DNA of 64,000 nt. It comes from a virus. The notes below the pieces were generated by a model. The model saw only the letters and a program-made list of their open reading frames with translations, did no database searches and was not told where the DNA came from. Location of the stretch: positions 1 to 64,000 of IMG/VR virus record IMGVR_UViG_3300025601_000016; one strand, written 5' to 3'. Below, piece by piece: positions 38,301-43,612 of the stretch. The first letter of the stretch is position 1, and each line of letters starts with the position of its first letter. The position numbers and the translations under genes were made by a program.

Positions 38301-40796
38301 TATGTTGAACGTGTCCCTAAGATTATCGCAGGCAAATTCTCTGAAGGTTTTAGTAAAGGCAAAGCGTCAGATACAAATAAAACAAACGCTACACGTCTTG
38401 CTGCAGACTGGACGCACATGTTTAACGGCTTTGGTAAGACTGACTTGTCTGTGCTTATTGACACTCTTGGTGAGTCTTCTGCTTTGTCTCTTTTTGGGAA
38501 TAGCTCTGACAAGCAGACTCTTCGTACTAACAATATCAAAGATTCGAAAGCCCGTGTCTTGGCGTCAGCCAAGGCACTAGGGCTTTCGGATCGTTTGACA
38601 GATAAAATCACTAAAGCTTATTATGCTAAAGCCAAACAGCTAGGTAAGTTTCAAATTGATTACACGCTAGGTGACAATCTACTTACGTCAGCGACTTCTA
38701 TTATGGGTCTTTACAATGAAGGTGGTCGTGTTGGCTCTATTACTGTAGCTGAAGAACTTGAGCTTAAAAAAGCTCTCTTTAAAATGTATGAAAATACAAA
38801 TGATCAGCTTTCTTTGATCAGAGCTATTGATGAGCTTGCTAGTTTAGAGGCTGTTGATCAGCTTCCAAAAAGAACACATCAACGTCTTGCCAAAATCATA
38901 GCTAATGAAGGCTCCGGTGTGAAAGACGCCCTCTCTTATATGGTCGAACTGCGTAAACAAGAAAACGAAAAAACTGATCACAGAGGTGCCAGAATCAATG
39001 GCATCAAAGGTCATATGGAATCTACTGCCAGAAGAAAATATAAAGTCATTATTGCTTATGATAGTAATCATGCAAATCTTATAGAGAATGGTTACACCAG
39101 GATCCGTCCTTATAAAGACCCCATAGGACAAAATACAGGCAGAGCTTATTACTTCTCAGCGCATCAAAAGCTGGCCAACTACAACCAAGGCGGTATGCAA
39201 ACTGTTAAAGATACCTTCAGCGGTATTGATCCTAGAACAGGTCTAGTAGTTGGTTCTAATACTACTGGTGGTCTTATTAAAGGACTTGAAGCTGCTAGCC
39301 TGAACAAGCGTATGAAAGAAGGAAAAATCACGTCTAAAGATAACGTGCTTCCTAGATTTTCAGACGATGGAGTGCTCATTGGATTTGAGCAGTTCCTGGC
39401 GCCAGACATGATTGATATGCTTCAGATGTCGACTAATTATGCAGAGTCGCTAGGTAAGTGGGCTGGTCGTATTGTAGAAGAAAAAGCGGCTCTTGGCTTT
39501 AACATGGCTAACATAGACGCTCTTCATGAGACGTGGGAAAGAGACGCTGCTCTAGGCAGAGAAAATGAGTATGTGGAATTTGGTTTTGAAAGAGACCCAA
39601 ATACCAATGAGCTTATTCTTACAGAGGATCTGAGAAACGATCCTGTCTGGGAAGACTCGTTCCGTCTTATACCTCCTGCCGCAAGAGACTACGGAATTAA
39701 TAAATTTGACGGACCTATTATGATCCGCAGAGATATGATCAATAATGCTCTTGGGTTTAGATCTGCTAGTATCGCAGATATCTACACAGGCAGAACACGC
39801 TGGTCTAAAGAGATCCAGGACACGATGAAGGACATCTTCCTTCTCACGCCTTTCTTGGGTCCTGATATGCTTAAGTATCTCACGACAGCTGAAGACACTA
39901 TTCAAACCATAGTGTCAGAAGTGAAACATATTATTGTTGTTAAATCAGGTATCGTTCTTGCGGCGAATACCCTTTCTAACATTGTTCAGCTTGCCGGCCG
40001 TGAAGTTCCTTTGACGTACATGGTTAAAAGAACACGTACCAAATATGCTGAAGTGGATCAGTTCAAGAAAAACGAAGAGCGTATTATTGATCTTAGATAC
40101 AAGCTCTATGCCTCTAAAAGTAAAAGAGAGGTTTTGGCTCTTCAAAATCAAATTGAGACTATTCAAGAAGCAAGTAAACGACTCTCGATCTGGCCACTTA
40201 TTGAAGCCAACCAACTGACAACAATATCAGAAGGCCTGACTGACTCTGATAAGTCATACATGGATGGCAAGTATATGGATTGGGTTGAGAAAAAAGCGGC
40301 AGAGCTACCTGGCGCACTCTCGACTGTTGCGAGATATGCGATCGTGTCTAAAGACACGGCTCTATATAAAGGCCTCAATCGCGCAGTGCAGTATTCTGAC
40401 TTTGTTGCAAAAGCGATTTACTTCGATTTCTTGACTCAAGAACGTAATACAAGTTCTGAGGAAGCCTTGAAAAAAATCGATAGTGAATTCATTAACTACG
40501 ACCTTGTGGATAGCCGCGTAAGAACAGCTTACGAAAGCATTGGTCTTACTTGGTTCATGAACTTTAAACTGAGATCCATAAAGGTTGCTTTGGACCTTAT
40601 AAGAAACAACCCAGCAAGTGCTCTATTGAGCCTTGGTACAGCAGGAATGATTGGTATGGAGGTTGGCTCACCTATGAGCGATAACCTACCTTTGGTGACA
40701 GCAGACGGCCGTCTTGGCTATTCTCTGGGTCCTGGAATGGTTCAGGCAAGCTGGAATCTTAATCCGTGGTTCCAGTTATGGGAAGCCATAGACTAA
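26346..40796 (+). CDS. Giant virion RNA polymerase, multidomain 'polyvalent' injected protein (N4 gp50-like)
   Basis: A 4816-residue protein; N4 vRNAP has 3500. The T7-like polymerase core shows all motifs: T2614-xx-G2616-R2617, motif A D2765 (EIDGKTNGPG), motif B R2900-x3-K2904-x7-Y2912-G2913, motif C H3231-D3232. The N-terminal part is Gly/Ala-rich and hydrophobic in places (VAAGVVGLGGIIANFGLLT, residues 109-127), as in injected proteins. Extra modules follow: a zincin-like domain (HEMFH 1033-1037, E1114), a nucleotidyltransferase-like domain (G1418-S1419, D1438, D1440), a macro-like LFGDN domain (1731-1830), two unrecognised small domains (about 1850-1960 and 2000-2090), then the core, then a second zincin (HELVH 3482-3486, E3560) and a long helical C-terminus. 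It is carried in the capsid, enters with the DNA and transcribes early genes from hairpin promoters. RNAP identity is firm; the side-domain roles are inference. Confidence 0.93.
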   Translation: MSDNVLRKQLQLLGEESLKNATEPTRPSYQPLSVRQAIIGIGPQEEYQLDRNALTGTEFRRKYGEVLYKRDYESYAPGSNKGPYSDAALEARSRTTGEHVNDASRQVAAGVVGLGGIIANFGLLTVSASQNYSPITLANNMTGVVEPKVDSREARAKTQEFTKKIQEEILSGETASMKAKTDVAQRQRDILFADSEYKYEQTKAARDPNDKIGQFFDAVGKFGRDSAIEAAVLDNNPSVKGKLVAEAIGSTGPALLVTGGTSALGSRLLAATTLKAGTKEVAKRGITSSTIGLIEGQGAYNGAIAEVNAMTHEQLMKSPDYKALIDAGWSEKDAKIYIADKAGVRAQLIQTALGTAAGYGVAKFEAAPFSRAVTAKNIKTVASQTIEETWQGATGQLSSNLGIREYADPNKNLTAGVGQAATQGWIGGMWSTQIITAPPLLAHAVGKVANKTGSIAKYGIAILADKQRARMEQRGPLGDKAIQESITIFDDIVTKANGIAVDSQEILAAEPGSIEPAALDELLANLEQVKQIPDVFIDTESDVYKARTEKFSDDVIPGSRLATLQNVLKKLVADPKSKDAYKDSDQLIAASEFAVEEWAAVQEFRDTVPDFDLEAAATVEPNTAKPEPTMAQVAKMTLDNLLQGRAFVQGIEKANEVLNTSNKTSATVRDVMENPVGTKTERLNNTDTSKFTPIQLKALEVAKAAQAPGESKTGATQKSLEQTDNTTEEVRKQLLFQPTSQPYREVPSVNKLLSIIFKGAERASRASDGEAKSEGIESSVAAERLQNLVQNQINKVNAGFESEIFIPLNPGKDGNIKYETLRQDGGGFSTKEDGNAIYVNPKNASSLETFRRVIDDTNTGIRVFNEALKQFPELFPEGTKPFTEIAARSAPEVSTKDVPKKSKDKKASQETADRNNTDDGRDSSVPGSTAASVAKDNLTKVGSDVLSLDELFGDQPLTTIEQALDYLSSLKNLTATQKQIKLLIEKSAVFKLNPDIKVRQGTSAEAVSKSDGWFDPAKNEIVVFNDSISDLLHEMFHAVTLEVLNQNLLKVEAQGEARTDAEKAAQELWNSARGFLALEPENATMERVQAIMDALIDDNEDRGGIQGYVYAINEYMSYGLTKKEVSDLKTENEYARPSIAAAVKVFIKRMFNVGPSSSIFDEVYMRSSILALDETTAKAIQKIKNKAAKKEAKKAPKKDPIPVETAAPIEEATQPKADVADEVAAVDSAYITQSESAVAAVKEARDKTRELLSKLNFKFEDTSDVSLLNLERIASKYITGLHNDDPVFLDEASRALSYALYTDINESVKVKIPRSVIETSLRSWLETGTPPKIDKTVWTAIINSLNKLMSFFSGKEFVNIERALADTITGITTSRDYSFKPQAGFEKLVFQKEMGNNPLAVQVLTSLIKSGLNFTLTGSVAYADQVPIYRKANSPLHDVDLLFKPDDVDAAFEWFSNGDPENWGDAKTLYTFTPGGVKVIGLAVVPAGYEIRNVSSTWNVKANNPQRSYDVHDKKTGEKVGSYFFLRGSKETFEGIAGITIDLIAEVRESKIPQTFNHNGKSFTIDVSSYVGGFAAKLSMLRPKDVVDFKAVVPPVRQVISDTTEETKPTAVKKDEPKFKSQKRAFIAKHEAMEKLLNRQKNRTDLSDKGKEKLKADLLVLAENKVLYEAYKADLEMGTDTQPVDPVVTNTTTPSAKAVTPTIVKKDEPKFKTQKRISRADLKTNPDTLYLFGDNDQGKGLGGQAKEMRGEPNAVGIRTKNSPSTKPEAFWSDDTYEQNKEKLNEDFQRVVDHIKNGGKVVIPQDGLGTGLSDLSNKAPKTLAYIEAVLVRLEALSQGAVPKAAPTVSTTKLNSAKSRKDLRFGVTRLRDAEGELSNNYTVEFNPEWTARIEKLIADDQDPFGSNSYLNSFLNKEVFALFEKGNTNSIDPSGGEFFNGKFHFTTNWNSSDASIQEEYFNPSPDNLDFFKEGTSPNNTMETPNESISSQEERMDQLGDQVLKAEFEIIPGEENTYVATFKDKQLTRKFEDADQYTASVMAANKDLRNHFESVVLSAFDERIAELFPENTQFDELEWGGDSFTFYADQQPLIKAAPTEDVAPTSEAAASTQEFTNNNPPPLDSDPRDQQSPAQATPEPAPVEQIAIEANEEDLAALAEQAAADFKRHQTSLEEDAKIVENEEEQAKKERPPALDYLNDTLVKDIDGNSPFTTAYEVRPILQPGEDVIDLVNTTDYEYKVDDLVVKSLRATMRNLEEVAENVQKRLLDPENKLNQPYSGKIQSTYFDLLRQNQEGTIDENSRDVLNLPIGRALSIIEAESVDAPRYDEHLLRLATLAVLDYLMNNSRSGGIYKNKDIIDVLNLDQNDQITGVMREVANHGRGMGDVIESVGLAIREFWGAAPVKGVSTTQIKGISEGIAAEILDVMNTMSDPADLETMWVSRKSTEVRRDGRDNQTFITYKIGPAFEKLFGSSKTILRDTLITPRSETIESQIGKRFTVSEMQNTLKKDKRVMLSDEKWRSGKVQMDTPYGVSTAMTRIMNTLGKEGMKKALGYVDLSDPDKFWNSEHKASIEGRNLSIEYAIDNTIDFGKRVAEWAEKNNKTVEEAEIFFKIKISTNGRYYQQGFNPQNDKLAREMFAASRTKVDLTDPEALLFLKTAVLQAWDNGYKIEDLGPIASAAVVDKLLNGETIIDEAGNTVVTPGILRAVVNSLKVNGPETANAIVKFTASKDVEQSARLLKALDLLAQVELAQEQGLTELTTDLPLEIDGKTNGPGTNAVQNIIERFTVAEMEMKRRIGLFHGAGSTDPQDIQTYTKFRTQHQNKGPSADLYMAVGETMSHTVMDLRKRLIENVGEGRTAANPITSKNAVKALDTILELFAEVGDVVINPPKDANTPGSISIKRAGTKQPITASLYGSGAAAIAASLLNALNQVIAAEITDSMATGKTDRIRSMAQKIDLLSSIRVKEFEGSYTAYDSQNMNVTNKIMTLNKIIAQFDNSNKPTKERQEQIKKYLAIYKMQNVQFHRLRDNIAALYVLPFKEALSMNVGRSVAVANNALSKAAGHHGDLYARIVNDQLFELVRVQRIPINERTKEELKIDSTNFLRKNEELSVESFNKVLDKNRKFAPIIDMGATVFDLSSKDSETTTDVKDRRKQALEYNKKAQEEGAPFREAEPSFTPNVQMQNKMTPFSRRPTVAGAGVKILSYLTIAGADVFLMNGAFNDPRFPSGILAVHDGAEVGIDPAKLKIASQVINEVIWNSWQTNTIESVLADLKNLEELDSQLRELGAYGMMTAGKRPQPLMAAIERAKADLQGMANMREARIIAMDKVAATVDGGPGVGAPYVKEGKEFGVGEDQKMVDYLNEELDSALEMIEAAQDFNATERAEGKFLETFEKEAVNGSQFRKLFEASEDKSASAFIAILGSQIKDPRQQATFDDMVQSRAMKEILAAGLKINVQKTANKPGEYFSKEKVLNIRNMTVETALHELVHATTVYQVMAHFADREGDTNKDRVMAIKRLESLMNDFLLRDLNPGSAEFTVQKLLQGTLDLNPEPEIGLSLALLEFMAYSLSNQQLINRAAKTQATDVMSIARVMGEKVIQAMRRLLGFTSNKVFDHIRFNTKIIMQSGINNVIESNLQNRNTVLDQILDNAVDLTSPEETRRMELQRLFTKQVDAYLSEKRANNSILENDTRIAQRLAEYSSAELESMNALSRLGAAGFTIESAQDVLLFKSLQAMFSMDLKLDKLARIEAQKIFEAVSDKLSPENFLNEMGTTGPEATQSQEQRAERMYQAVIGLPFTEAETDIVMKPGSDGRGMSDRLSVFLALSQTSPEFRNVLGAIDFDSLKLNTNSSETGLDGVLTNITEKTINTVNARVIGSNTANLSTKVGLDILAEQLLQYRAEAAMEIENQGSGLLNKANAAVRGVLDKYGVNGAIDSAADFSTQLLNNPAVPNSIVNLLSEIRGITDDTRLVFEKVKKAKQEISVVRQEYVERVPKIIAGKFSEGFSKGKASDTNKTNATRLAADWTHMFNGFGKTDLSVLIDTLGESSALSLFGNSSDKQTLRTNNIKDSKARVLASAKALGLSDRLTDKITKAYYAKAKQLGKFQIDYTLGDNLLTSATSIMGLYNEGGRVGSITVAEELELKKALFKMYENTNDQLSLIRAIDELASLEAVDQLPKRTHQRLAKIIANEGSGVKDALSYMVELRKQENEKTDHRGARINGIKGHMESTARRKYKVIIAYDSNHANLIENGYTRIRPYKDPIGQNTGRAYYFSAHQKLANYNQGGMQTVKDTFSGIDPRTGLVVGSNTTGGLIKGLEAASLNKRMKEGKITSKDNVLPRFSDDGVLIGFEQFLAPDMIDMLQMSTNYAESLGKWAGRIVEEKAALGFNMANIDALHETWERDAALGRENEYVEFGFERDPNTNELILTEDLRNDPVWEDSFRLIPPAARDYGINKFDGPIMIRRDMINNALGFRSASIADIYTGRTRWSKEIQDTMKDIFLLTPFLGPDMLKYLTTAEDTIQTIVSEVKHIIVVKSGIVLAANTLSNIVQLAGREVPLTYMVKRTRTKYAEVDQFKKNEERIIDLRYKLYASKSKREVLALQNQIETIQEASKRLSIWPLIEANQLTTISEGLTDSDKSYMDGKYMDWVEKKAAELPGALSTVARYAIVSKDTALYKGLNRAVQYSDFVAKAIYFDFLTQERNTSSEEALKKIDSEFINYDLVDSRVRTAYESIGLTWFMNFKLRSIKVALDLIRNNPASALLSLGTAGMIGMEVGSPMSDNLPLVTADGRLGYSLGPGMVQASWNLNPWFQLWEAID
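29978..30005 (+). repeat. Hairpin with GAA loop in an interdomain linker of vRNAP
   Basis: AGCCACGCAGCC, loop GAA, then GGCTGACGTGGCT: 12 paired bases with one bulge. It encodes the Pro/Ala linker near residue 1211, between the first zincin domain and the nucleotidyltransferase-like domain. Confidence 0.75.
31179..31493 (+). repeat. Direct repeat of a 39-base linker flanking a spacer before the macro-like domain
   Basis: Positions 31179-31217 encode VKKDEPKFKSQKR (residues 1612-1624) and 31455-31493 encode VKKDEPKFKTQKR (1704-1716). The copies differ at only a few bases. The second copy leads directly into the macro-like domain, so this looks like a duplication scar at a domain border. Confidence 0.85.
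32633..32651 (+). repeat. Perfect 8-bp hairpin with 3-base loop in a vRNAP linker
   Basis: GGATGTCG-CGC-CGACATCC, a perfect stem in a Pro/Ala/Thr linker near residue 2096. This linker separates the accessory modules from the following helical and polymerase part. Confidence 0.8.
38541..38592 (+). repeat. 52-base imperfect palindrome inside the vRNAP gene
   Basis: Left arm GATTCGAAAGCCC then GTGTCTTGGC; the right arm reads, in reverse complement, GATCCGAAAGCCC, TA, GTGCCTTGGC; the loop is GTCA. The arms match except for two substitutions and a 2-base indel. It encodes about residues 4066-4082, in the helical C-terminal region. Confidence 0.8.
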
Positions 40797-41026
40797 AGTT
40801 TATACGGTTTGGTCTGAATCAATATTGCTCTTGAGTAATACTTAGACAGAGTTCCAATAAAAGAGTCTTCAGTAACAAAGTATCCTGTTGGCTCTCCATC
40901 CAGGCCTATGGTTGTAGGTCTGATAACACCATTTGAATGAAGATACTGTTGACCTTCACTTTCAGTAGGGCTTGCCCAGTAACCATACTTGTTTCTGCCA
41001 ATAGTAAATGAACCATACTCTGTCAT
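40793..41026 (-). CDS. Small hypothetical protein convergent with vRNAP
   Basis: A 77-residue protein from ATG 41026 behind GGGAGAAAGCG. It overlaps the upstream gene's stop (TAATG), so it is translationally coupled. The product (MTEYGSFTIGRNKYGYWASP) is rich in Gly, Tyr and beta-type residues. Its stop overlaps the end of the vRNAP gene by 4 bases. Function unknown. Confidence 0.7.
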   Translation of the reverse strand: MTEYGSFTIGRNKYGYWASPTESEGQQYLHSNGVIRPTTIGLDGEPTGYFVTEDSFIGTLSKYYSRAILIQTKPYKL

Positions 41027-41373
41027 TACGCTTTCTCCCATACATAATGCCAGATTCCTGCATGGTATCTTTGAAGCGAACAACGATCGTCGTCTTGATC
41101 TTCTTCTGAAGCGAAACAGTCATTCTGTAGAGCATACTCTTTTGCTCTCTTAAGATATTTTTGAACATTTAGATGATCAGGAATACCACTTACAATGATG
41201 TCTTTTTTGTCCTCTGTAAGTTCTACTTTGATCATCACTTGTTCAAGATGCCTGTTGTCAATTGCATAACCGTCAAAAAAACAGTAGTTAACAAATGTAG
41301 CTGTTTCTTCGTGGCATTCATAATCACCTTCTGCGTATTTAATTATGCGTAAAGAATTTTCTGTATTTGTCAT
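41026..41373 (-). CDS. Hypothetical acidic protein
   Basis: A 115-residue acidic protein with a strong ribosome-binding site (AAAAAAGGAAAGTGAG before ATG). It begins MTNTENSLRIIKYAEGDYEC and has a short acidic patch SEEDQDDDRC. No family was recognised. It follows the tRNA and structured RNA in the leftward transcript and is coupled to the next small gene. Confidence 0.7.
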   Translation of the reverse strand: MTNTENSLRIIKYAEGDYECHEETATFVNYCFFDGYAIDNRHLEQVMIKVELTEDKKDIIVSGIPDHLNVQKYLKRAKEYALQNDCFASEEDQDDDRCSLQRYHAGIWHYVWEKA

Positions 41374-41395
41374 CTCACTTTCCTTTTTTGAGTAA

Positions 41396-41469
41396 TACTC
41401 TGTATGGGACTTGAACCCATATTACCTTGTTTAACTTTACAAGGGTCTTACCAATTAAATGAACAGAGT
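41396..41469 (-). tRNA. tRNA-like gene, Asn(GTT)-like, with 8-base anticodon loop
   Basis: Read on the minus strand, the cloverleaf has a perfect 7-bp acceptor stem (ACTCTGT/ACAGAGT), a perfect T arm (ATGGG-TTCAAGT-CCCAT), a D loop AATTGGTA, and an anticodon stem CTTGT/ACAAG. The anticodon loop AAAGTTAA has 8 bases instead of 7 and lacks the near-universal T33; GTT is the central triplet. The D stem is weak and no CCA is encoded. It may be a degenerate tRNA or a frame-shifting variant. Confidence 0.55.
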
Positions 41470-41470
41470 T

Positions 41471-41612
41471 TGGTGCTGGAGATCCGTACAAGCTTCACGT
41501 TCTCCAGCTGCCTGACGTTATCAGGCATGAGTAGTCTGCACATCACAGGTTGCCCCGCTTAACATCACAGACCTCAGCCCCACCCTGCTTGCACGGGACT
41601 ACGGGACCACTC
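41471..41612 (-). ncRNA. Candidate structured RNA ending in a CCA-tailed mini-hairpin
   Basis: This 142-base gap between ligase and the tRNA holds no gene. On the minus strand it has a hairpin TGCCTGA-TAACG-TCAGGCA, then GCTGGAG (41508-41502) pairing with CTCCAGC (41481-41475) around a 20-base loop, then ACCA (41474-41471), and after one base the tRNA begins. A 7-bp acceptor-like stem plus ACCA just before a tRNA looks like a tRNA processing product. Further upstream CTGTGATGT occurs twice. No known RNA family was recognised. Confidence 0.45.
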
Positions 41613-42536
41613 TTAATCAAGATCAATAGGATCTCGAAAACCTAAATATACAGGATGAATTGGCACTCCATATTGAGAGAGCCTCATATACTTAATTTTA
41701 ATTAGCTTACCAGAAAGCTCTTCCCGACGATCCCAGAGCTTTTGCCCTGTATCTCGAGACATGCCGCGGAAGCTTCCTACTGCGAAGATTGCTCCGCTAG
41801 GCATTCGGCATACGAATGAACCAAGTGTTCCTCCTGCAATTCTACCGTCTTGGGCAGTGGAGCGCTCAGTTCGTCCAAGAGGATTTGTGAAGCCCTCATT
41901 ATGATTATGAAGCAGTTCGTTAACAGCGACAATTTCCACCTCAATATCTTGGAAGTCTTTGATCTTGAGAACGTACTTTTCATTCTCAGTGCGCTTACCC
42001 GGCTTATAAATAGAATCTTCCCATCTTACGATGGTTCCATCCAGTCCAGGATCACGATCATTTATATCATGGAAAAGCATCAAACCATCCATGTCTTTAA
42101 TACGAAGACCATGGACAACCATAACCATAGGGTGGTCTATTGCGTTTACTGTTGCAGCTACAACGGACCATCGATCTGAATATGGCAAAGACATATCTGA
42201 GATTTCATCAAACATATGATAAATCACATCATCAAATTCACGATACTTGGCAGAAAGAAGCCCATCGCAACCTTCAAATGAGTCACCGGCCTGGAGCTCC
42301 CCCTCAAAGACCCATCCGGAAAGGACGGCAATATCTTCAAAAATTGCCGAAAACGTTTCAATGATCCATTGGTTAGTGATTGGCTTCATCGATCGACCAA
42401 GGAACTCCATACCGCCTTGATTATCGCTGCGGATAATCATCTTCATTCCATCGATCTTTTTCTGAGCCAGACAAGGAAATGTGATCTTTTCTAAGTCTGC
42501 ATTACAAGGCTGCATAGGCTTTGTGAATTTAATCAT
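41613..42536 (-). CDS. ATP-dependent DNA ligase
   Basis: A 307-residue ligase that seals nicks in phage DNA. The adenylation motif K27-x-D-G (QKKIDGMK), the FEGEL motif (about residues 75-80), the DGTIVRWEDSIYKPGKR segment and a KIKDF motif near residue 192 are all present, so the nucleotidyltransferase core is complete. A small OB-fold-like C-terminal part follows (GKLIKIKYMRLSQYGVP). It is behind AGGTGACGT and just downstream of a DUF2158-like gene in the replication cluster. Confidence 0.9.
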   Translation of the reverse strand: MIKFTKPMQPCNADLEKITFPCLAQKKIDGMKMIIRSDNQGGMEFLGRSMKPITNQWIIETFSAIFEDIAVLSGWVFEGELQAGDSFEGCDGLLSAKYREFDDVIYHMFDEISDMSLPYSDRWSVVAATVNAIDHPMVMVVHGLRIKDMDGLMLFHDINDRDPGLDGTIVRWEDSIYKPGKRTENEKYVLKIKDFQDIEVEIVAVNELLHNHNEGFTNPLGRTERSTAQDGRIAGGTLGSFVCRMPSGAIFAVGSFRGMSRDTGQKLWDRREELSGKLIKIKYMRLSQYGVPIHPVYLGFRDPIDLD

Positions 42537-42543
42537 ACGTCAC

Positions 42544-42885
42544 CTAGTTAAATGGATCTGATTCTTCTTCATCAGAAGGCCCGTTAAACATTTTGTTAAC
42601 AAAAGATTGCATTTCTGCTTCTGTTGAAAACTCCATAAGAAGTGATTTTTGTGTTGAGATCTCGTCTTCAGACATATAGTTTTTTAGCTTTGTCTGACGA
42701 TCAAGGCACGCCTCTGGAGTTTCTAGCGCACTCATATAAATCGTTTCTTCAATTGGTTTGTTTTCCGTCTTAGACCAGTAAGCACACCTGGCTCTTTTCT
42801 GAGGACCCTTAGAAACCTCAATCAAAACCATCATTGGTGAACCTGATTTCATTACAACAACATCATTTGCTTTAAGATTTGTCAT
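42544..42885 (-). CDS. DUF2158-like small protein
   Basis: A 113-residue protein. Its first 40 residues follow the DUF2158 (YodC-like) pattern: DVVVMKSGSPMMVL, then CAYWSK. The C-terminal half is acidic and helical and ends EEESDPFN. The acidic tail recalls the tails of single-strand-binding proteins, but no OB fold is visible. The ribosome-binding site is TAGGAG. Role unknown. Confidence 0.7.
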   Translation of the reverse strand: MTNLKANDVVVMKSGSPMMVLIEVSKGPQKRARCAYWSKTENKPIEETIYMSALETPEACLDRQTKLKNYMSEDEISTQKSLLMEFSTEAEMQSFVNKMFNGPSDEEESDPFN

Positions 42886-42903
42886 TCTTTTCTCCTACAT
42901 AAA

Positions 42904-42930
42904 TAAAAAGCCGCCCAAAATGAGCGACTT
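42904..42930 (-). terminator. Intrinsic terminator
   Basis: On the minus strand AGTCGCTC pairs with GGGCGGCT (8 bp with G-T pairs), loop ATTTT, followed by a run of T. It follows the acidic Pro/Ala-rich gene at 43019-43612. A second inverted repeat GGGGAGGT/ACCTCCCC lies just upstream in the same gap. Confidence 0.8.
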
Positions 42931-43018
42931 ACTGTTTAGGTAAGATGGGGAGGTATGGCTGTAGGGACCACCACAACCTCCCCTGGATACCCTAATTGAG
43001 AGCTTAGGATACCCAATC

Positions 43019-43612
43019 TTAGTTCAGGTTGTCAAAGATGCTTTTTGCTTTTGGCTTTTCAGCAGGGGCTTCTACTTCAGCCTCTACAGCAACGCATATT
43101 TCAGCAACTGGTTCTTCACTTGCAGCTTCAACAGGTGCGGCTGCTTTAAACAAAGAACTCTTCTTTGGTTCTTCTGTTGCATTAATTGCTTTTTCTGGAA
43201 GAGCTTCTTCTGTGATTTTTGCATCAAGGAGAACAGATGGTTCTGGAAGTTGATAGCTTGTAACGTCGTTTTCCACGTTTCTCTTAACAGCGCCATCGCT
43301 TACTTCTTCAAAAGTAGTCATGCTGTTAATTGGCTTTGAAACGGACTGAACAGTCACTGGAACAGGTTCAATCGTAATGGCAGCAGTATGGCCATTCTCA
43401 CCGCGGCCGGCTGTGAGGACTACTGGGAGCTCATCAGCGTCGCTTACTGGAACCACTGCCCGAATATAGTTTCGGATAGCTTCAACGATTTCGTTTTCTT
43501 CTAGGAATACTTGCACGTAACTTTTCCTTTGTTCTGGGTTATGCGTACTTGGGAGATTTTTCTCATTTTGAGAAGTAACTTTCCTCGGGGAGTAGATTGA
43601 TATTTCAGCCAT
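43019..43612 (-). CDS. Acidic protein with Ala/Glu/Pro-rich tail, replication cluster
   Basis: A 197-residue protein from ATG 43612 (AGGAG ribosome-binding site). A compact N-terminal domain (residues about 30-85, with VQVFLEENEIVEAIRNYIRA) is followed by a long low-complexity acidic tail (VEAASEEPVAEICVAVEAEV) that ends KSIFDNLN. A flexible acidic tail with a short hydrophobic end is typical of replication-hub proteins, and similar ends occur in two other proteins here. An accessory DNA-binding or partner-binding role is possible but unproven. Confidence 0.65.
   Translation of the reverse strand: MAEISIYSPRKVTSQNEKNLPSTHNPEQRKSYVQVFLEENEIVEAIRNYIRAVVPVSDADELPVVLTAGRGENGHTAAITIEPVPVTVQSVSKPINSMTTFEEVSDGAVKRNVENDVTSYQLPEPSVLLDAKITEEALPEKAINATEEPKKSSLFKAAAPVEAASEEPVAEICVAVEAEVEAPAEKPKAKSIFDNLN

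Noticed and set aside
41471-41612. A second ordinary tRNA or a tmRNA next to the irregular tRNA
   Set aside because: No T loop (TTC) or D arm in the right order can be found, and it is far too short for tmRNA; kept only as a structured-RNA candidate.
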